This document shows positions 42,001-47,111 of a DNA stretch of 50,247 nt, piece after piece (positions within the stretch are counted from its first letter, which is position 1; every line of letters starts with the position of its first letter). The DNA is from a bacterium F11 (GTDB taxonomy: Bacteria; Elusimicrobiota; Elusimicrobia; F11). Below the pieces are notes generated by a model. It worked only from the letters and a program-made list of their open reading frames with translations. It was not told the DNA's origin and ran no database searches. The translations under genes and the position numbers were made by a program. The DNA is taken from the NCBI GenBank assembly GCA_002176905.1, contig MSYE01000044.1:1-50247 (forward strand). The letters run 5' to 3'.

Positions 42001-44664
42001 GTTTTCAATCCAGATGTACGGGCCCGAACGGTGGTATGGGGTTCCATCAGCGACACCGTGGTGTTCAGCGCCTATCTCTTTTTTCCATGGTGGCTTTCCG
42101 ATTCCTTTTTGGGATGGTTGATTCCCATTCTTCTTCATCTTTGGATCGATTCAAATTGGATGGCGGCCGATATTCAGGCTTTCCAACGAAATTACCGACG
42201 AATCCAATTTATTGAATCCCATTGGGAACAGGAATGGCCTTCAACAACACCAACGACGATGGATTCTCACCTGGCATCAACATTACGAGACAAGACAAGG
42301 GATCTCAATCGGTTGGCAATAGAAATGGGAATTAAAGAAGACCTGGAAACGCAGATCCCCCGAGAAAAAACCGAACCTTTTCACCAAGCCTTGGTGGACC
42401 TCTCTCATGTCGTTGTCCCGGACTTGGATATCGAACGGCCAAACAAGGGAAGGATTCCCGTTTACGAACTTCGGAATTCGATAGTAAGGCTTTTTATCGC
42501 GCTCAACCAATACCGCCTATTGGATTCAGGCGTTCTCCTGTATTTCGATCCCGTTGGAGAGGCTCCTTTTGTTGTTTTGGATGTTACGTCCTATCGGATA
42601 TCTCACCATGGTGACAACACAATCCTTCAAACCGTAATGGATGAGGATAATTTGGGAAAGTTGACAACCTCGCTGGCAACCAGCAGGGGTCTTAACCACA
42701 TCTTTTACTCTGATTCTGTAAGGGATGTATTAATTGAAGAGCAAATGCAATGGGAGAATTTATACGACGACGCTGCAAAAACCAACCCGGCGCTGGATGG
42801 AATGATCTCCCTTATGAAGAAAATTCCTCCAGAGAAAAGAAGCGAAATTATAGAGAAAAGAATCATTGTCGAAGAATGGGATCATATTTCCCAAGCTTCC
42901 CGTCTTTCCTTTGATGAAATTCCCCTTCGTGAAAAGTTAAAAAAGGAAATGGGAACGGAAAGACAAAATGTGTTTTTTGAAACCCTTCTGGAAAGAGGCT
43001 TCTATTATTATCAACTTCATGATCTCTCTGAGAGTGTTATTAAAAAAGCGATGAACGAAGCCCGTTCGTATCTTGTCAGTTTCTTGGGATCTCCTTCGCC
43101 CTTGATACAACAGGTGATTCTTTTTGACTTCGTCTCAATGGCTCTCGGATGGAAACAGGATCCGTCCAAATTTGATGAGCACCGGTGGGGGGCCATCCTG
43201 TTCCTTTCGGCTCTTTCCGGTAGCCTTTTGGAAAAGGACTCCCGGGCCGTACACGAGAACCATTTTGTTTACTTAAAAAGCTCCCTTCCCTTACCCATCG
43301 CCAAACAAATTATCGAACTCTCTCCAGAAAAGTTATGGAAAAAGGTACGCCGCACCGCGGGTCTTCCTCGTAAAAGGGCAAAATCGATTCGGTCGTCCAT
43401 CAACGAATTGCGGGACGATACGGATGTGGGAGCCATCAGCAGTGATTTCCTTGGATTAAACCTCCGCCTTGCTGGGTTCAGACCGGCCCAACTCCTCTGG
43501 ACCTTGCTCTATGTCCTCTTGATTGAAGGTGTTCTTATTCGCCTGGTTCTTCACAACACAGGGCCTCCTGTTTGGTTGGGTGTCTCGACCGGTTTTCTTG
43601 GTTTTGCGGCTCTTTTTGTCTCTTCTCACCTCGATGCCAGGATGAAGCTCTTCCGTCAAAACCAAATATCGCTCTTAACTGTCCTTCTCGGTTCGATAAA
43701 CGATGTTTTGGTTCTCTCTCTTTATGTTTTTCTTCCCTCTTTCTTGGGATCGGTTCCTTATGCCACATGGATGCCAATCCTTGTTCATGTGGGAATTGAT
43801 GCCGGTTGGAAGGCGTGGGAGGTTCGCCAAGAAAGAACAAAACGTGTGTCCCCTTCTCTTACTCCACCTCTCCCAACAGAAACGGATCCGATCATCCGTG
43901 AATGGGGAGATGCCGTCATTGCGGGTGCGAAAGATTTTGTTCAAGGAAGAAAAGAGGAGGTGGATGTCTCTGCCCTTGTCCTTTCGGTGTTCAGCAAAAA
44001 CATCGGAGAGCGTTTTGCGGAAGGATCCAATGAGGCACGATACCTGGAGCCCGGGGATATGGAACAACTGGTGGCCTATCTTGAGGGGAATTTAACAGCC
44101 GCGGTGGTGGAAGGAGAAATAACGTTGTTTGAGGCGTTTGAGATGGCCGAAGCCTTAACCCAATGGATGGGCCATCCCATTCCGGTTGGTGAATTGCTGA
44201 GCAACAAAGCGCTAAAAATTGTTGTCAAAGAGGGAGATGCGCAAACACTCAAGAAACTGCTTACCAAATATCAAGATCAGTTAGAAAAGATGAATTTGAC
44301 CCTTCTTCCCGTTCAAGGAACAGACATGGCTCCTTTTGAAGCATTAAGGAGTCAGATCCCTGAGGTCAATATGAGAATTCATTCCGAACACCCCATTAAA
44401 CTTTACTCTCACACCAATCATATTCAGAGAGACTCTCTGGAATTGGCTTTAAATCAGTTTGATCCATCGGATCTTCAGGATTCCATCCTGGTTGTATCCA
44501 GAAACCTCAAACTGGTTCGCTTCGGTGTGAGAATCGATCCATTCTCTCCCTTACACAACATGCCTTACGTCCGACTAGAAGATCTAATTTCTTTGGATAC
44601 CGTAAAACTCATCTCTGTTGACCTGCTTCTCAAATTTGCCAGAAGATTTAGGATAAGTGCTTAG
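27037..44664 (+). CDS. Giant membrane protein (~5,875 aa): Tiki/ChaN-like domain plus duplicated ATPase-zincin-CPBP units
   Basis: An uninterrupted frame of 17.6 kb; the ATG at 27037 is chosen because a membrane segment/signal follows at residues 5-30. Order: Tiki/ChaN-like metal domain (about 134-541; H138, H143, E171, GGFH ending at 518). Unit 1 (about 674-2860): Bergerat ATPase A (N box E849/N853/D856, G1 DSGHG at 1004), beta-rich probable propeller (~1330-1900), Bergerat ATPase B (N box E2133/N2137, G1 DYGIG at 2172, FNGKGW at 2204), zinc motif HEYRH 2667-2671, CPBP-like module (E2756-x4-R2761, F2786xxxH2790, H2843xxxD2847). Unit 2 (about 2868-5050) repeats this order: D3197 in DSGHG, E4327, D4366, HENRH 4862-4866, and a degenerate CPBP module. 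A helical region without recognised family (~5050-5465), a third CPBP module (E5497, R5502, H5531, H5584xxxD5588) and a C-terminal ~290 aa follow. Domain names rest on motifs read by eye; the whole-protein function is unknown. Confidence 0.85.
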   Translation: MNLTTFFTKGFSILLGIVYLVSQSVLVYASEINSANRQAGFWKDRQTAIKTKKQVPDSSPTLAQLPATLSSSNSNHVLKNLPFPKSITPNSALPKTNKEWNTRTLAPPIQTLMESLPHQFGSVRNISLPPSMKNVVFHIQDIHMNTEAQNNIGAAIQSLVQKNQINFVALEAAFGPIDLTPFQTFHNQDIIHKVADYLFREHKITAPLHTALKSSLPSPPLIGIDDKEQYDANVEAVRTSFPLKEKYREFLKQEKKTLWMEKRTVSNKTLIDFDNKVHQYHTNKRSLGNHITFLSNYFSKLPKQTSLFLKALHIETTLNFNKVAAERSSLLSSLLRKLNSEQTSSLLQVSVHYRLGKIPHSDFYTYLKGICKRNKVPLKKYPAMKDYVRYVLLSDKINPARLLQEIRELEEKAYASLITNEKERKLIDRSRQLYLIGKLVDFALTKMEWKELKAVRGPQSGVRSKFSNHGLRTTDHGLPFEAFYRFAESRDQKMAENLINEMENREAKISILVTGGFHSHGINKILKEKGIGIINFVPKLTKVETEKGSSYLSVFAQEKSPLEDLFEGQKLFLGQPQTPDLMMEGPVVAATLDHTRADEALEELAPDRPLAARDNTTDENTKTIVIKNTETGIEVESVVTEDENGLHPQFRRLGTTLGSRASQITDRYITQIQHTWDRNPLSVILPVAYGSLSAGIILSLTFHLPQLTTVLVTAMAFVPLANVNFTPSPITHDQIVEQNITNFYREGEGFDWGLYIALMIHLRDLPDKALRATYIKRITDSFTQLHDAIPVRPQDASYPDHVRRAQRAFANTLIHIVRERVNDRFSFESAREELARFRQTGSKKQALVESVNNGFDAMGDPLGRLGKGALQNLAWLEEQEETLIYTSIAENDRRHRHSLVFRLGSDNNVRLDFARENLTRDHLEGTQVSTHKNNPIDPKELDPYLNKKLQYSRRGEVRPLWRRRPINELRDFEDLEGHPLTYRLGDEKVGMALSNDNHDLTVSDSGHGMGLDVLLFVLPVKDITNRRTNRELSAALAKGDVTADGQDLFWKPRKRRSDTSSDISLLVGGTEVETLSFEGTNLPETVVLDLPTAAHQEEDRTHIVLEKVAIHALTELMDQAIAAFERDPPKYAPLINALHLLSVELKKPARLKSRKKEDDMVFQLHTRLKKVLPNLDTTQCVLMPNVSANDLIQPEVFNGRAPVYLTSELFRFDPRTVGADLLSTEGKSVWSVPGLTRPYQRVGQMLLLNKELTDYHQDQAFEGHPSVILNSLLSVWPGYSTKPKPEAVLQARKERSAQKATEAESEQATPDEQKEDSRITTLLKSVPGPFQERFRPWLQVSRVLDTLSDSEVLNKITKMISLFEFLESSGLLGPNLSIDKMMQRSLEFGFPINFDHPRVVGNKIFFDNHLSHTPTALCFLNSSGEIVQIKGIDVPPFPTNQQQWHYTHVYEIEGQLFLDLLMKTGEIENEPIYARFAYHLTEEGDAIPITSPIEKGPLISNDILELGGEAYVMVQKAALDSDKESETYNLFKLENPTTAVSFGEISELNFVKKPEKVGDTFFGLIASGVDNLEWISFSRDGKILSRALLGRGIEVADDPLQVAGRYYLKTVSSQGSENIWKIHELSHQSPPKVLFGSTNQPDIQKAGDKIFISLVLEQKLFEVTKEGSLREVKYLPPFDSVSIVGSGKKRTYVVTHDRKTQNTLSAFDYVDGELKSTTIVQNIVVWGQSFINGGWLYIPYKTDHTSPYYTLEAFSLDGRAGQSLHISDRHLTHFETPSGFYLQSQVLEFLNKDSRPSKIHTILPEKGNLLLDRYTPFTLIGTLDPTTQHANLVASTDNQDKILLIEDLNVPNDTKVRVSPVGLISETPTDNYHLIPLDPLNLVRTGGALDFDSIEVDSDLDDKEKSQFTENLLLQTEKDLTWAANLLPFTNWAALERCQPSTRKVLFETAQEFQTDGRRTIGRFLSHWNQVERGDNYDVVLTHWLHYFEANAEQAESLLKALDRFDEWDILSSRTTAVEARGSNPLYQYLRGEIDIRDVHSAEAEGAQEPKPVIVSELNNVPFSAYMGLRSNSDLLQRKRILDTNGKMIGHHPVSFDEVAEALGEAKDVGYEGTNTILEGAAGSEVNLDWVREGAQNGINASLKAGKTPRVEFDMKAVSVPGGVDVYETVKDYGIGQDVFELLFENFPFERTSFQPGMDPSRGFNGKGWLKFLLGCNRVQITTGKPDENTHVFVELEKNSQDIWMVKRSQVRKGHFDGYVIERIHHRKGTFQSLQFELGAHAALIAAELQVAAGAVPGAELAFMGTPVSEDPEVLASVPWADGEAIEVIRTRSHQSRIRQAGYTVMGLEMDPEVIELLPPKWLTILREEGLSFNLPSSINSHDYSIVLNSNRSALAEKDDYIERLKKAVFYATAQTIMNLVLRENNRVVDIPYDVAYRSEHLTPIASKGENLATMLNETDYWEKIPYRRFTEVAQDPINLSLFYTHLEIPRSSDNSEPVSIELLRQNLHPAAREMEEGETDGPAMQKCKLFIEGFKGLQFRFNEVMSDKTSRHLATLVQEDDVSEAEDQSALSAEDIQNRRFLSQYISSLLSPILQKSTGQVDPYKVSFMRNPTKRLADMNPRRVWFNTNRDPVQTWLNKIGEIRAGNRSPNELFSLVWSAFRESLHEYRHSRDGTEHEDSPHDDAFVERMRDDHLVLIGERVSPEKILREMMASTQTGQDSLSGGASNFLELILRIRGFKPAQLVWTLVYVLFFEGVVIRAVLHNTGPPVWLGLSSGFLIFALLFLTLHLAARLILYRQGPISGLSVALGSLNDVFVLSIYSLLPPFFGAVPYATWMPILAHVGIDAAWMAWETRQPVSYRTRIRRAWDSNPLSVILPIGYGSLTAGIILSLTFNIPLLTTALVTIMAFMPLANVNFTPPPVTHEQIVEQNIAKFYREGEGFDWALYIALMIHIRDLPDKPLRAAYMKRIMDSFIRFHDAISLKPQDAEYPNQLHLAQRWFADELITIVRERVKDRFSFEPARVDLVRFRQSGSKLQALVESVNNGFDAMGVPLGRLGKGALQNLAWLDEEGETLTYTSVAENDRFHRNSLIFQLDPQDNVRLNFTRENFDQSQPKGTQVTTHQLEPIQYSDLDPHLNQKLQYSRRGPVGTSWRHDPINDLRGLEDPEGNPITYRLGKDPVDINLTNENRDLMVSDSGHGIDLDVLLFVLPVKDTTNRRTNKQLNTALRAADLSADGRELYWKPDRETKEGPLSGSLLVGGTEVETLNLEGTNLPETVIIDLPTASFQEEDRSHIVLDEITVKALTDLMDQAFTAFQRDPPKYAPLINALYEISKELMDPSRVRSEDEEADLVNQLRVRLTTALPNVDTAKCVLLPNVMAGDLIHGDFLKGRAPVYLTPALFEFDPSTIEGELLPSRGKSIWSVPGLKIAYVRVGQMLLLNKAWTNFYQEQAFEGRPSVMLNRLMDLWSGYSTKPPAEAELLPKETKTREPEEEAASDILSTWEGNRKDKIDAFINEVSPPFQRIIASWLRLCRTFDFLSIENLKNRTHKMAAVLAFNQRVGLGSLKTAGVQVLTAHPRMWKVEMNIKGNEKPSGFTYFHTNEELYYLTPTGEFGQVDGIRNPFQPEEKVTWTDLILFQFQGNIYARFTMPRSPVAGRTELGISISHITATGEALPITTPLEGWEHQNRILKEIDGEPYLGVQKIAGDRSSRLRPYHLFKLTSPTKAITIEGLRDRTILGDPFSLSDENYFMSPTSHGNLHLLTLSKEGTILSDHNLGIGIKPRREALLIGDHAYFRTAEQGESSESYYKITKGRPPEKVFQSDGLTEPYKAGDRLFIFDKGKENKLYEVHPEGKAIEIKSPVKIQDIHNFIPVGQEIYFEWTTIHGKNNLSPLPDADGNFDSADWFSDIESVSRSIFNENYTYLTIKHKASRANEVYAISHGDKLEFTKIAQDSNFLLQTPDGIYVGGDFPYTTNNSGLNLIKKGSHPLNQEKIIEDARITFLDQSGPLTIVGVDVLNFSGRKELYALTPEREKILLLDDFSFPPDTKFHLTPAGLVLISTNGELGIISIDPLSMMTEKGVRDFDSLKVDPDLTEKEKRQLVQNLLLQGEDNLDWAAPLLPFVPWAALERCNPETRKAIIRTAHGKQVQARRRIGHFMTLWNQQEQGTNFNTVLRRWHNFHERNFLRAEALLRALESRDNWNLLSSQTTETEAKKAPYLYRYLRGEIEIRAVPPSRKDFTPRLEAPIESLNNVPFSAFVGLRSNRDLLQRKQILDAGGKVIGHNPVSLNEVSEALGEAKEVGFEGTEAMLEAASGPDVSLDWVREGAQNGINASQKGGKPAKVEFDLKAVVVPNGVEVHESVRDYGVGQDNFEMFFENFPFERSNFKLGDDPSMAFNGKGWFKFLLGTDRVEITTGKENEKTHLFLELERRPDDRWWVKRCEVRNGRFDGYFIDRITHRKGTFQSVQGDLEIHAALIADELQVGAGAVPGAQLTFMGTPVSEDPEVLASVPWAKEEAVEIIRTTSHQSRVRHAGYNVHGLKSDRDVIKLLPPKWLQILHEEGLSINLPSSKKRHVYSIVLNSNRSGLAEKDPYIERLQKAVFTAVGQTIMRVVLKDNRRVVDIPYDVAFLSEHLTRKGTQGQKLAEKLNQPGQWEKVTHADLTEVAESPDNRSFFYTHLEIPRSEESREMVSLVMLRNKVQAAAQEINNGKKDGPENRNLSLFVEGFPGLQARASEALTDASFRKMATETRADDLSVPEIAATLSPTERENREFLATYISEIMTPLIRRLSGQTRAIFKVGYMTNKSSRLANMYPMGVTLNTNADKVKKWINDIGEVMRGNMPPENFYTSIWEIVDDMVHENRHARDGTNHIQSTHDDAFVERMREDQLMLIEDLVCPELIIKTLKSLHQAATQSSDGATGTLASNFLYLFLRMMGFDASPRMYLTLLFWVLPIETGGMILGFPLLGGMTQIAVFGGILLAHFLVRVFNPDVRARTVVWGSISDTVVFSAYLFFPWWLSDSFLGWLIPILLHLWIDSNWMAADIQAFQRNYRRIQFIESHWEQEWPSTTPTTMDSHLASTLRDKTRDLNRLAIEMGIKEDLETQIPREKTEPFHQALVDLSHVVVPDLDIERPNKGRIPVYELRNSIVRLFIALNQYRLLDSGVLLYFDPVGEAPFVVLDVTSYRISHHGDNTILQTVMDEDNLGKLTTSLATSRGLNHIFYSDSVRDVLIEEQMQWENLYDDAAKTNPALDGMISLMKKIPPEKRSEIIEKRIIVEEWDHISQASRLSFDEIPLREKLKKEMGTERQNVFFETLLERGFYYYQLHDLSESVIKKAMNEARSYLVSFLGSPSPLIQQVILFDFVSMALGWKQDPSKFDEHRWGAILFLSALSGSLLEKDSRAVHENHFVYLKSSLPLPIAKQIIELSPEKLWKKVRRTAGLPRKRAKSIRSSINELRDDTDVGAISSDFLGLNLRLAGFRPAQLLWTLLYVLLIEGVLIRLVLHNTGPPVWLGVSTGFLGFAALFVSSHLDARMKLFRQNQISLLTVLLGSINDVLVLSLYVFLPSFLGSVPYATWMPILVHVGIDAGWKAWEVRQERTKRVSPSLTPPLPTETDPIIREWGDAVIAGAKDFVQGRKEEVDVSALVLSVFSKNIGERFAEGSNEARYLEPGDMEQLVAYLEGNLTAAVVEGEITLFEAFEMAEALTQWMGHPIPVGELLSNKALKIVVKEGDAQTLKKLLTKYQDQLEKMNLTLLPVQGTDMAPFEALRSQIPEVNMRIHSEHPIKLYSHTNHIQRDSLELALNQFDPSDLQDSILVVSRNLKLVRFGVRIDPFSPLHNMPYVRLEDLISLDTVKLISVDLLLKFARRFRISA
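28395..28470. repeat. In-frame palindromic insertion in the giant gene
   Basis: Two arms built from GTCCG[TG][AG]GTCCG-type units face each other: left arm about 28395-28428, right arm about 28438-28470. Translated in frame they give GPQSGVRS ... HGLRTTDHGLP (around residues 453-478), low-complexity sequence unlike its surroundings within the Tiki/ChaN-like domain. It looks like a mobile palindromic element tolerated as a surface loop. Confidence 0.7.
29056..35640 (+). repeat. Giant gene, tandem unit 1
   Basis: Starts at the two-span segment W-D-R-NPLSVILPVAYGSL and ends after the first CPBP-like membrane module. Its start is 6,579 nt (2,193 codons) before the equivalent point of unit 2. Similarity to unit 2 is strong in both ATPase domains and around HExxH and weak in the propeller region. 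Confidence 0.85.
35638..42180 (+). repeat. Giant gene, tandem unit 2
   Basis: Starts at W-D-S-NPLSVILPIGYGSL and ends after the middle membrane module. Domain order is identical to unit 1 with no insertion or loss. The middle CPBP module is the most divergent: I4962 replaces the expected Arg (in IETGGMILGF), and IxxxH replaces FxxxH, while H5034xxxD5038 is kept. Confidence 0.85.
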
Positions 44665-44698
44665 CAGGAACAAAACATTAAGAGCTCAGTCGAGGTAT

Positions 44699-45100
44699 CT
44701 GCTTAGCGGATTGAATTGCTCGACGGAACCGTCATCCCGGCGCAGGAGACTGTGTCACAATTGATTAAAAGGTCGTCATTCCCGAATGTCTCTATCGGGA
44801 ATCCAGGACTTTTCGACGGAAGGTTGACGGCCTGGATTCCCGCTTTCCAGGCTGTGTCACAATTCGAAGAAAAGGACGTCATTCCGGCGAAGGCCGGAAT
44901 CCAGGTATTTGGGCTGCGAGGAAACTTGTTGTCAGAAAGAAAGTTTCCTCCGAACCCAGAGACCTGGATCCCGCCCTTCGGCGGGATGACGGCCTTAAAA
45001 CCGAATTGTGACACAGTCTATTTCGCGGGAATGACGAATTATGACACAACCTCCTTCGGCGGGGTGACAACTTCAGAGAGTTACTCAATCCGTTAAACAG
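44699..45100. repeat. 402-bp non-coding element with 23-bp terminal inverted repeats
   Basis: The ends (44699-44721 and 45078-45100) match as inverted repeats at 18 of 23 positions (shared CGGATTGA core). Inside are several hairpin units of the GTCATTCC-gc-rich-GGAATCCAGG type (44760-44960) and repeated TGTGTCACAATT / TGACACA strings. It begins 34 nt after the giant gene stop. No transposase is present, so a MITE or REP-composite is likely; it may also act as a transcript end. Reading frames across it are translations of the repeat. Confidence 0.75.
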
Positions 45101-45121
45101 ATACCATCCGAGGACAGCCCT

Positions 45122-45592
45122 CTATTTCTTTTTCAGCCATATTTTTTCCAGATCCTTTGTGATGGTATTGGCCGCCATCGGATCGATCTTATCTGAGGGT
45201 TGCGCGGGAGAGGTTTTTTTCTTGATTGATAAGAATTCTTTACAGGAAAGAACTGATGCTTTGGCTCCACGAACCCATTTCTGAATGGCCCGATCATTGG
45301 TGACAACAACAGCTGTTTGCGGATAGCGAAGGTCATCAATGAGGTTTTTCAGAATTGTATCCGCATCCTTATCCACCGAGAAGATGATGCGAATCCGTGG
45401 TCGTGGACGAGGCAAAAAACGTCCGGGTTTCCCATCAAAAACAATGGTGGCCGCGGTTCGGGAACTACCAGAAGCAAGAACATACTCAACAAACGATAAC
45501 AGTTTTTCTCGTTGCTGATCCAAAGGACCCAAACTCAATCGATCGGAGGAACGAATAACGTTATAGGCATCAATAAAGAAGTGACGGCTCAT
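45122..45592 (-). CDS. YacP-like NYN-domain RNase
   Basis: 156 aa. PIN-like NYN nuclease: first Asp in FIDAYNVIRS, then TIVFDGKPGRF, KDADTILKNLIDD and VVTNDRAIQKWV providing the acidic cluster. Related YacP/Rae1 proteins are RNases involved in mRNA turnover or ribosome-associated cleavage. The C-terminal 30 residues are a lysine-rich tail. It is separated from the upstream peroxiredoxin gene by a terminator, so it likely has its own promoter. Confidence 0.85.
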   Translation of the reverse strand: MSRHFFIDAYNVIRSSDRLSLGPLDQQREKLLSFVEYVLASGSSRTAATIVFDGKPGRFLPRPRPRIRIIFSVDKDADTILKNLIDDLRYPQTAVVVTNDRAIQKWVRGAKASVLSCKEFLSIKKKTSPAQPSDKIDPMAANTITKDLEKIWLKKK

Positions 45593-45630
45593 GTGATCAA
45601 TATCTATATTTATTTTCTATGGTTAATAAA

Positions 45631-45670
45631 AAAGCGGGTTTCTCGTTTATGTACCCGATCAACCCGCTTT
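45631..45670. terminator. Bidirectional intrinsic terminator
   Basis: AAAGCGGGTT (45631-45640) pairs perfectly with AACCCGCTTT (45661-45670). On the minus strand the stem is followed by TTTATT, on the plus strand by TATTTT. It ends the peroxiredoxin transcript coming from the right. Confidence 0.85.
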
Positions 45671-45696
45671 TATTTTACTGCACTGCTTGTGAAAAC

Positions 45697-45726
45697 TTAG
45701 CATCCACACGGACTCTTGGGACCCAT
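45697..45726 (-). CDS. Nine-codon ORF (MGPKSPCGC) with an optimal ribosome-binding site
   Basis: A perfect AGGAGGTGAG lies 8 nt before the ATG (45731-45740), stronger than that of most genes here. The frame is MGPKSPCGC and stop, between the peroxiredoxin gene and its terminator. A Cys-Gly-Cys end could be redox-active or bind metal. It may be a true micropeptide, or a translation site that affects mRNA stability. Very short, so confidence is limited. Confidence 0.4.
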   Translation of the reverse strand: MGPKSPCGC

Positions 45727-45765
45727 TTGACTCACCTCCTGATAAATTTTCTAAAACAGCTTTTC

Positions 45766-46347
45766 TTATCGAACGCCGGCGAAGTATTCTTTTGACCCTA
45801 CTACATCGGCTTTCATCGTTTTGGCTCCGGGATTCCAGCTCGAAGGACAAACCTCTCCGGTTTTCTCAACCTGTTGGAATGCAGCAATCACACGAAGCGT
45901 TTCTTTTGGATTCCGACCAACGGACAGGTCATGAACAACCTCATAAACAATCTGACCCTTCGGGTTGATCACAAACAAACCCCTGAGAGCAACACCCGCA
46001 TCGGTCAAAACGCCATATTCTTGGGCAATTGTCTTATTGATATCAGAGAGAAGAGGATAGTTGATCTTCCCCAATCCACCTTCTTTTCTCGGAGTATTGA
46101 TCCATGCCAGATGGGTAAAATGGCTGTCAACGGAACAACCAATCACTTCTGCGTTCAATTTTTTAAATTCCTCCATGCTCTCCGAAAAATCAACAATCTC
46201 TGTAGGACAGACAAAAGTAAAATCAAGAGGATAGAAAAACAACACCACCCATTTTCCTTTGTATTGGGAAAGAGAAATATCTCGAAATTCATGCCCCGAA
46301 ACTGCCTTTCCCTTGAAGTCGGGTGCATTCTTTTGAACCAAACTCAT
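45766..46347 (-). CDS. Typical 2-Cys peroxiredoxin (AhpC/Prx1 type)
   Basis: 193 aa from an ATG with AGGAGAG upstream. Peroxidatic C47 in DFTFVCPTE, resolving C167 in GEVCPSSW. Reduces H2O2 and organic peroxides via thioredoxin or AhpF-like partners. Both motifs linked to easy over-oxidation are present: GGLG (90-93) and YF (188-189). No reductase gene is adjacent. Confidence 0.95.
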   Translation of the reverse strand: MSLVQKNAPDFKGKAVSGHEFRDISLSQYKGKWVVLFFYPLDFTFVCPTEIVDFSESMEEFKKLNAEVIGCSVDSHFTHLAWINTPRKEGGLGKINYPLLSDINKTIAQEYGVLTDAGVALRGLFVINPKGQIVYEVVHDLSVGRNPKETLRVIAAFQQVEKTGEVCPSSWNPGAKTMKADVVGSKEYFAGVR

Positions 46348-46436
46348 AAACAACTCTCCTTTTTTGTCGCTTTTCCATCATTCCATTTTGTTGATTCCTA
46401 GCTGAAAAAACCAAAATGGGCTGATTATCAACAACT

Positions 46437-47072
46437 CTACTTTTTGTTAATTTTGACTTCCTTAATAAAAACACTCTCAACGGGTCGATTGTTCCCGGGA
46501 GTAACTTTTACTTTACCGATTTTTTCTACCACATCGTACCCTTCTATCACCTCTCCAAAAATCGTGTGCCGGTTGTTCAACCAGGGTGTCGGGGCCACGG
46601 TGATGAAAAACTGACTCCCGTTTGTGTTGGGACCCGCGTTGGCCATGGCCAGAATTCCTTTTTTCGCAAAGGTCCGGTCTGATCCAAACTCATCTTCAAA
46701 ACGATATCCTGGTCCGCCGGTTCCTGTTCCGAGAGGGTCGCCACCTTGAATCATAAAATTGTCTATGACCCGGTGGAAAATGAGCCCATTATAAAAAGGC
46801 CGTTTTGTCTTCTCCCCTGTCTTTGGATCAACGAATTCCTTGGTTCCTTCTGCTAGACCAACGAAATTCTCAACTGTCTTAGGCGCCTCTTTTGGAAACA
46901 ACTCAATCACAAATGATCCCATTGAGGTTTCAAACTTTGCTGTCATTTTGGTGGCTCCTTTTTTGTTTTTGGCTTTTTTTTCCTTTGCTTCGGATTGCCC
47001 AAAGGGAAGAACCAAAAGCCCCCCCAACAGAATACAAGTAACAACGAAAGGTGATTTACAATATTTCACCAT
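46437..47072 (-). CDS. Exported cyclophilin-type peptidyl-prolyl isomerase
   Basis: 211 aa. Signal peptide at the N-terminus (VVTCILLGGLLVLPFGQSEA), a Lys-rich linker, then the cyclophilin domain: FHRVIDNFMIQGGDP with the catalytic Arg, GSQFFITVAPTPWLNNRHTIFGEV and the closing VKVTPGNNRPVESVFI. A GGAGG lies just before the start. It should catalyse proline isomerisation in the periplasm. It is the next gene upstream of the peroxiredoxin. Confidence 0.93.
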   Translation of the reverse strand: MVKYCKSPFVVTCILLGGLLVLPFGQSEAKEKKAKNKKGATKMTAKFETSMGSFVIELFPKEAPKTVENFVGLAEGTKEFVDPKTGEKTKRPFYNGLIFHRVIDNFMIQGGDPLGTGTGGPGYRFEDEFGSDRTFAKKGILAMANAGPNTNGSQFFITVAPTPWLNNRHTIFGEVIEGYDVVEKIGKVKVTPGNNRPVESVFIKEVKINKK

Positions 47073-47111
47073 TACCTCCTCCTTATTATTGGTTTAGATA
47101 CAAATTGGTGG

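Noticed and set aside
44716..45096. Reading frames of about 100 codons on both strands after the giant gene
   Set aside because: They translate the hairpin-rich repeat element, are proline/glycine-rich and repeat internally.
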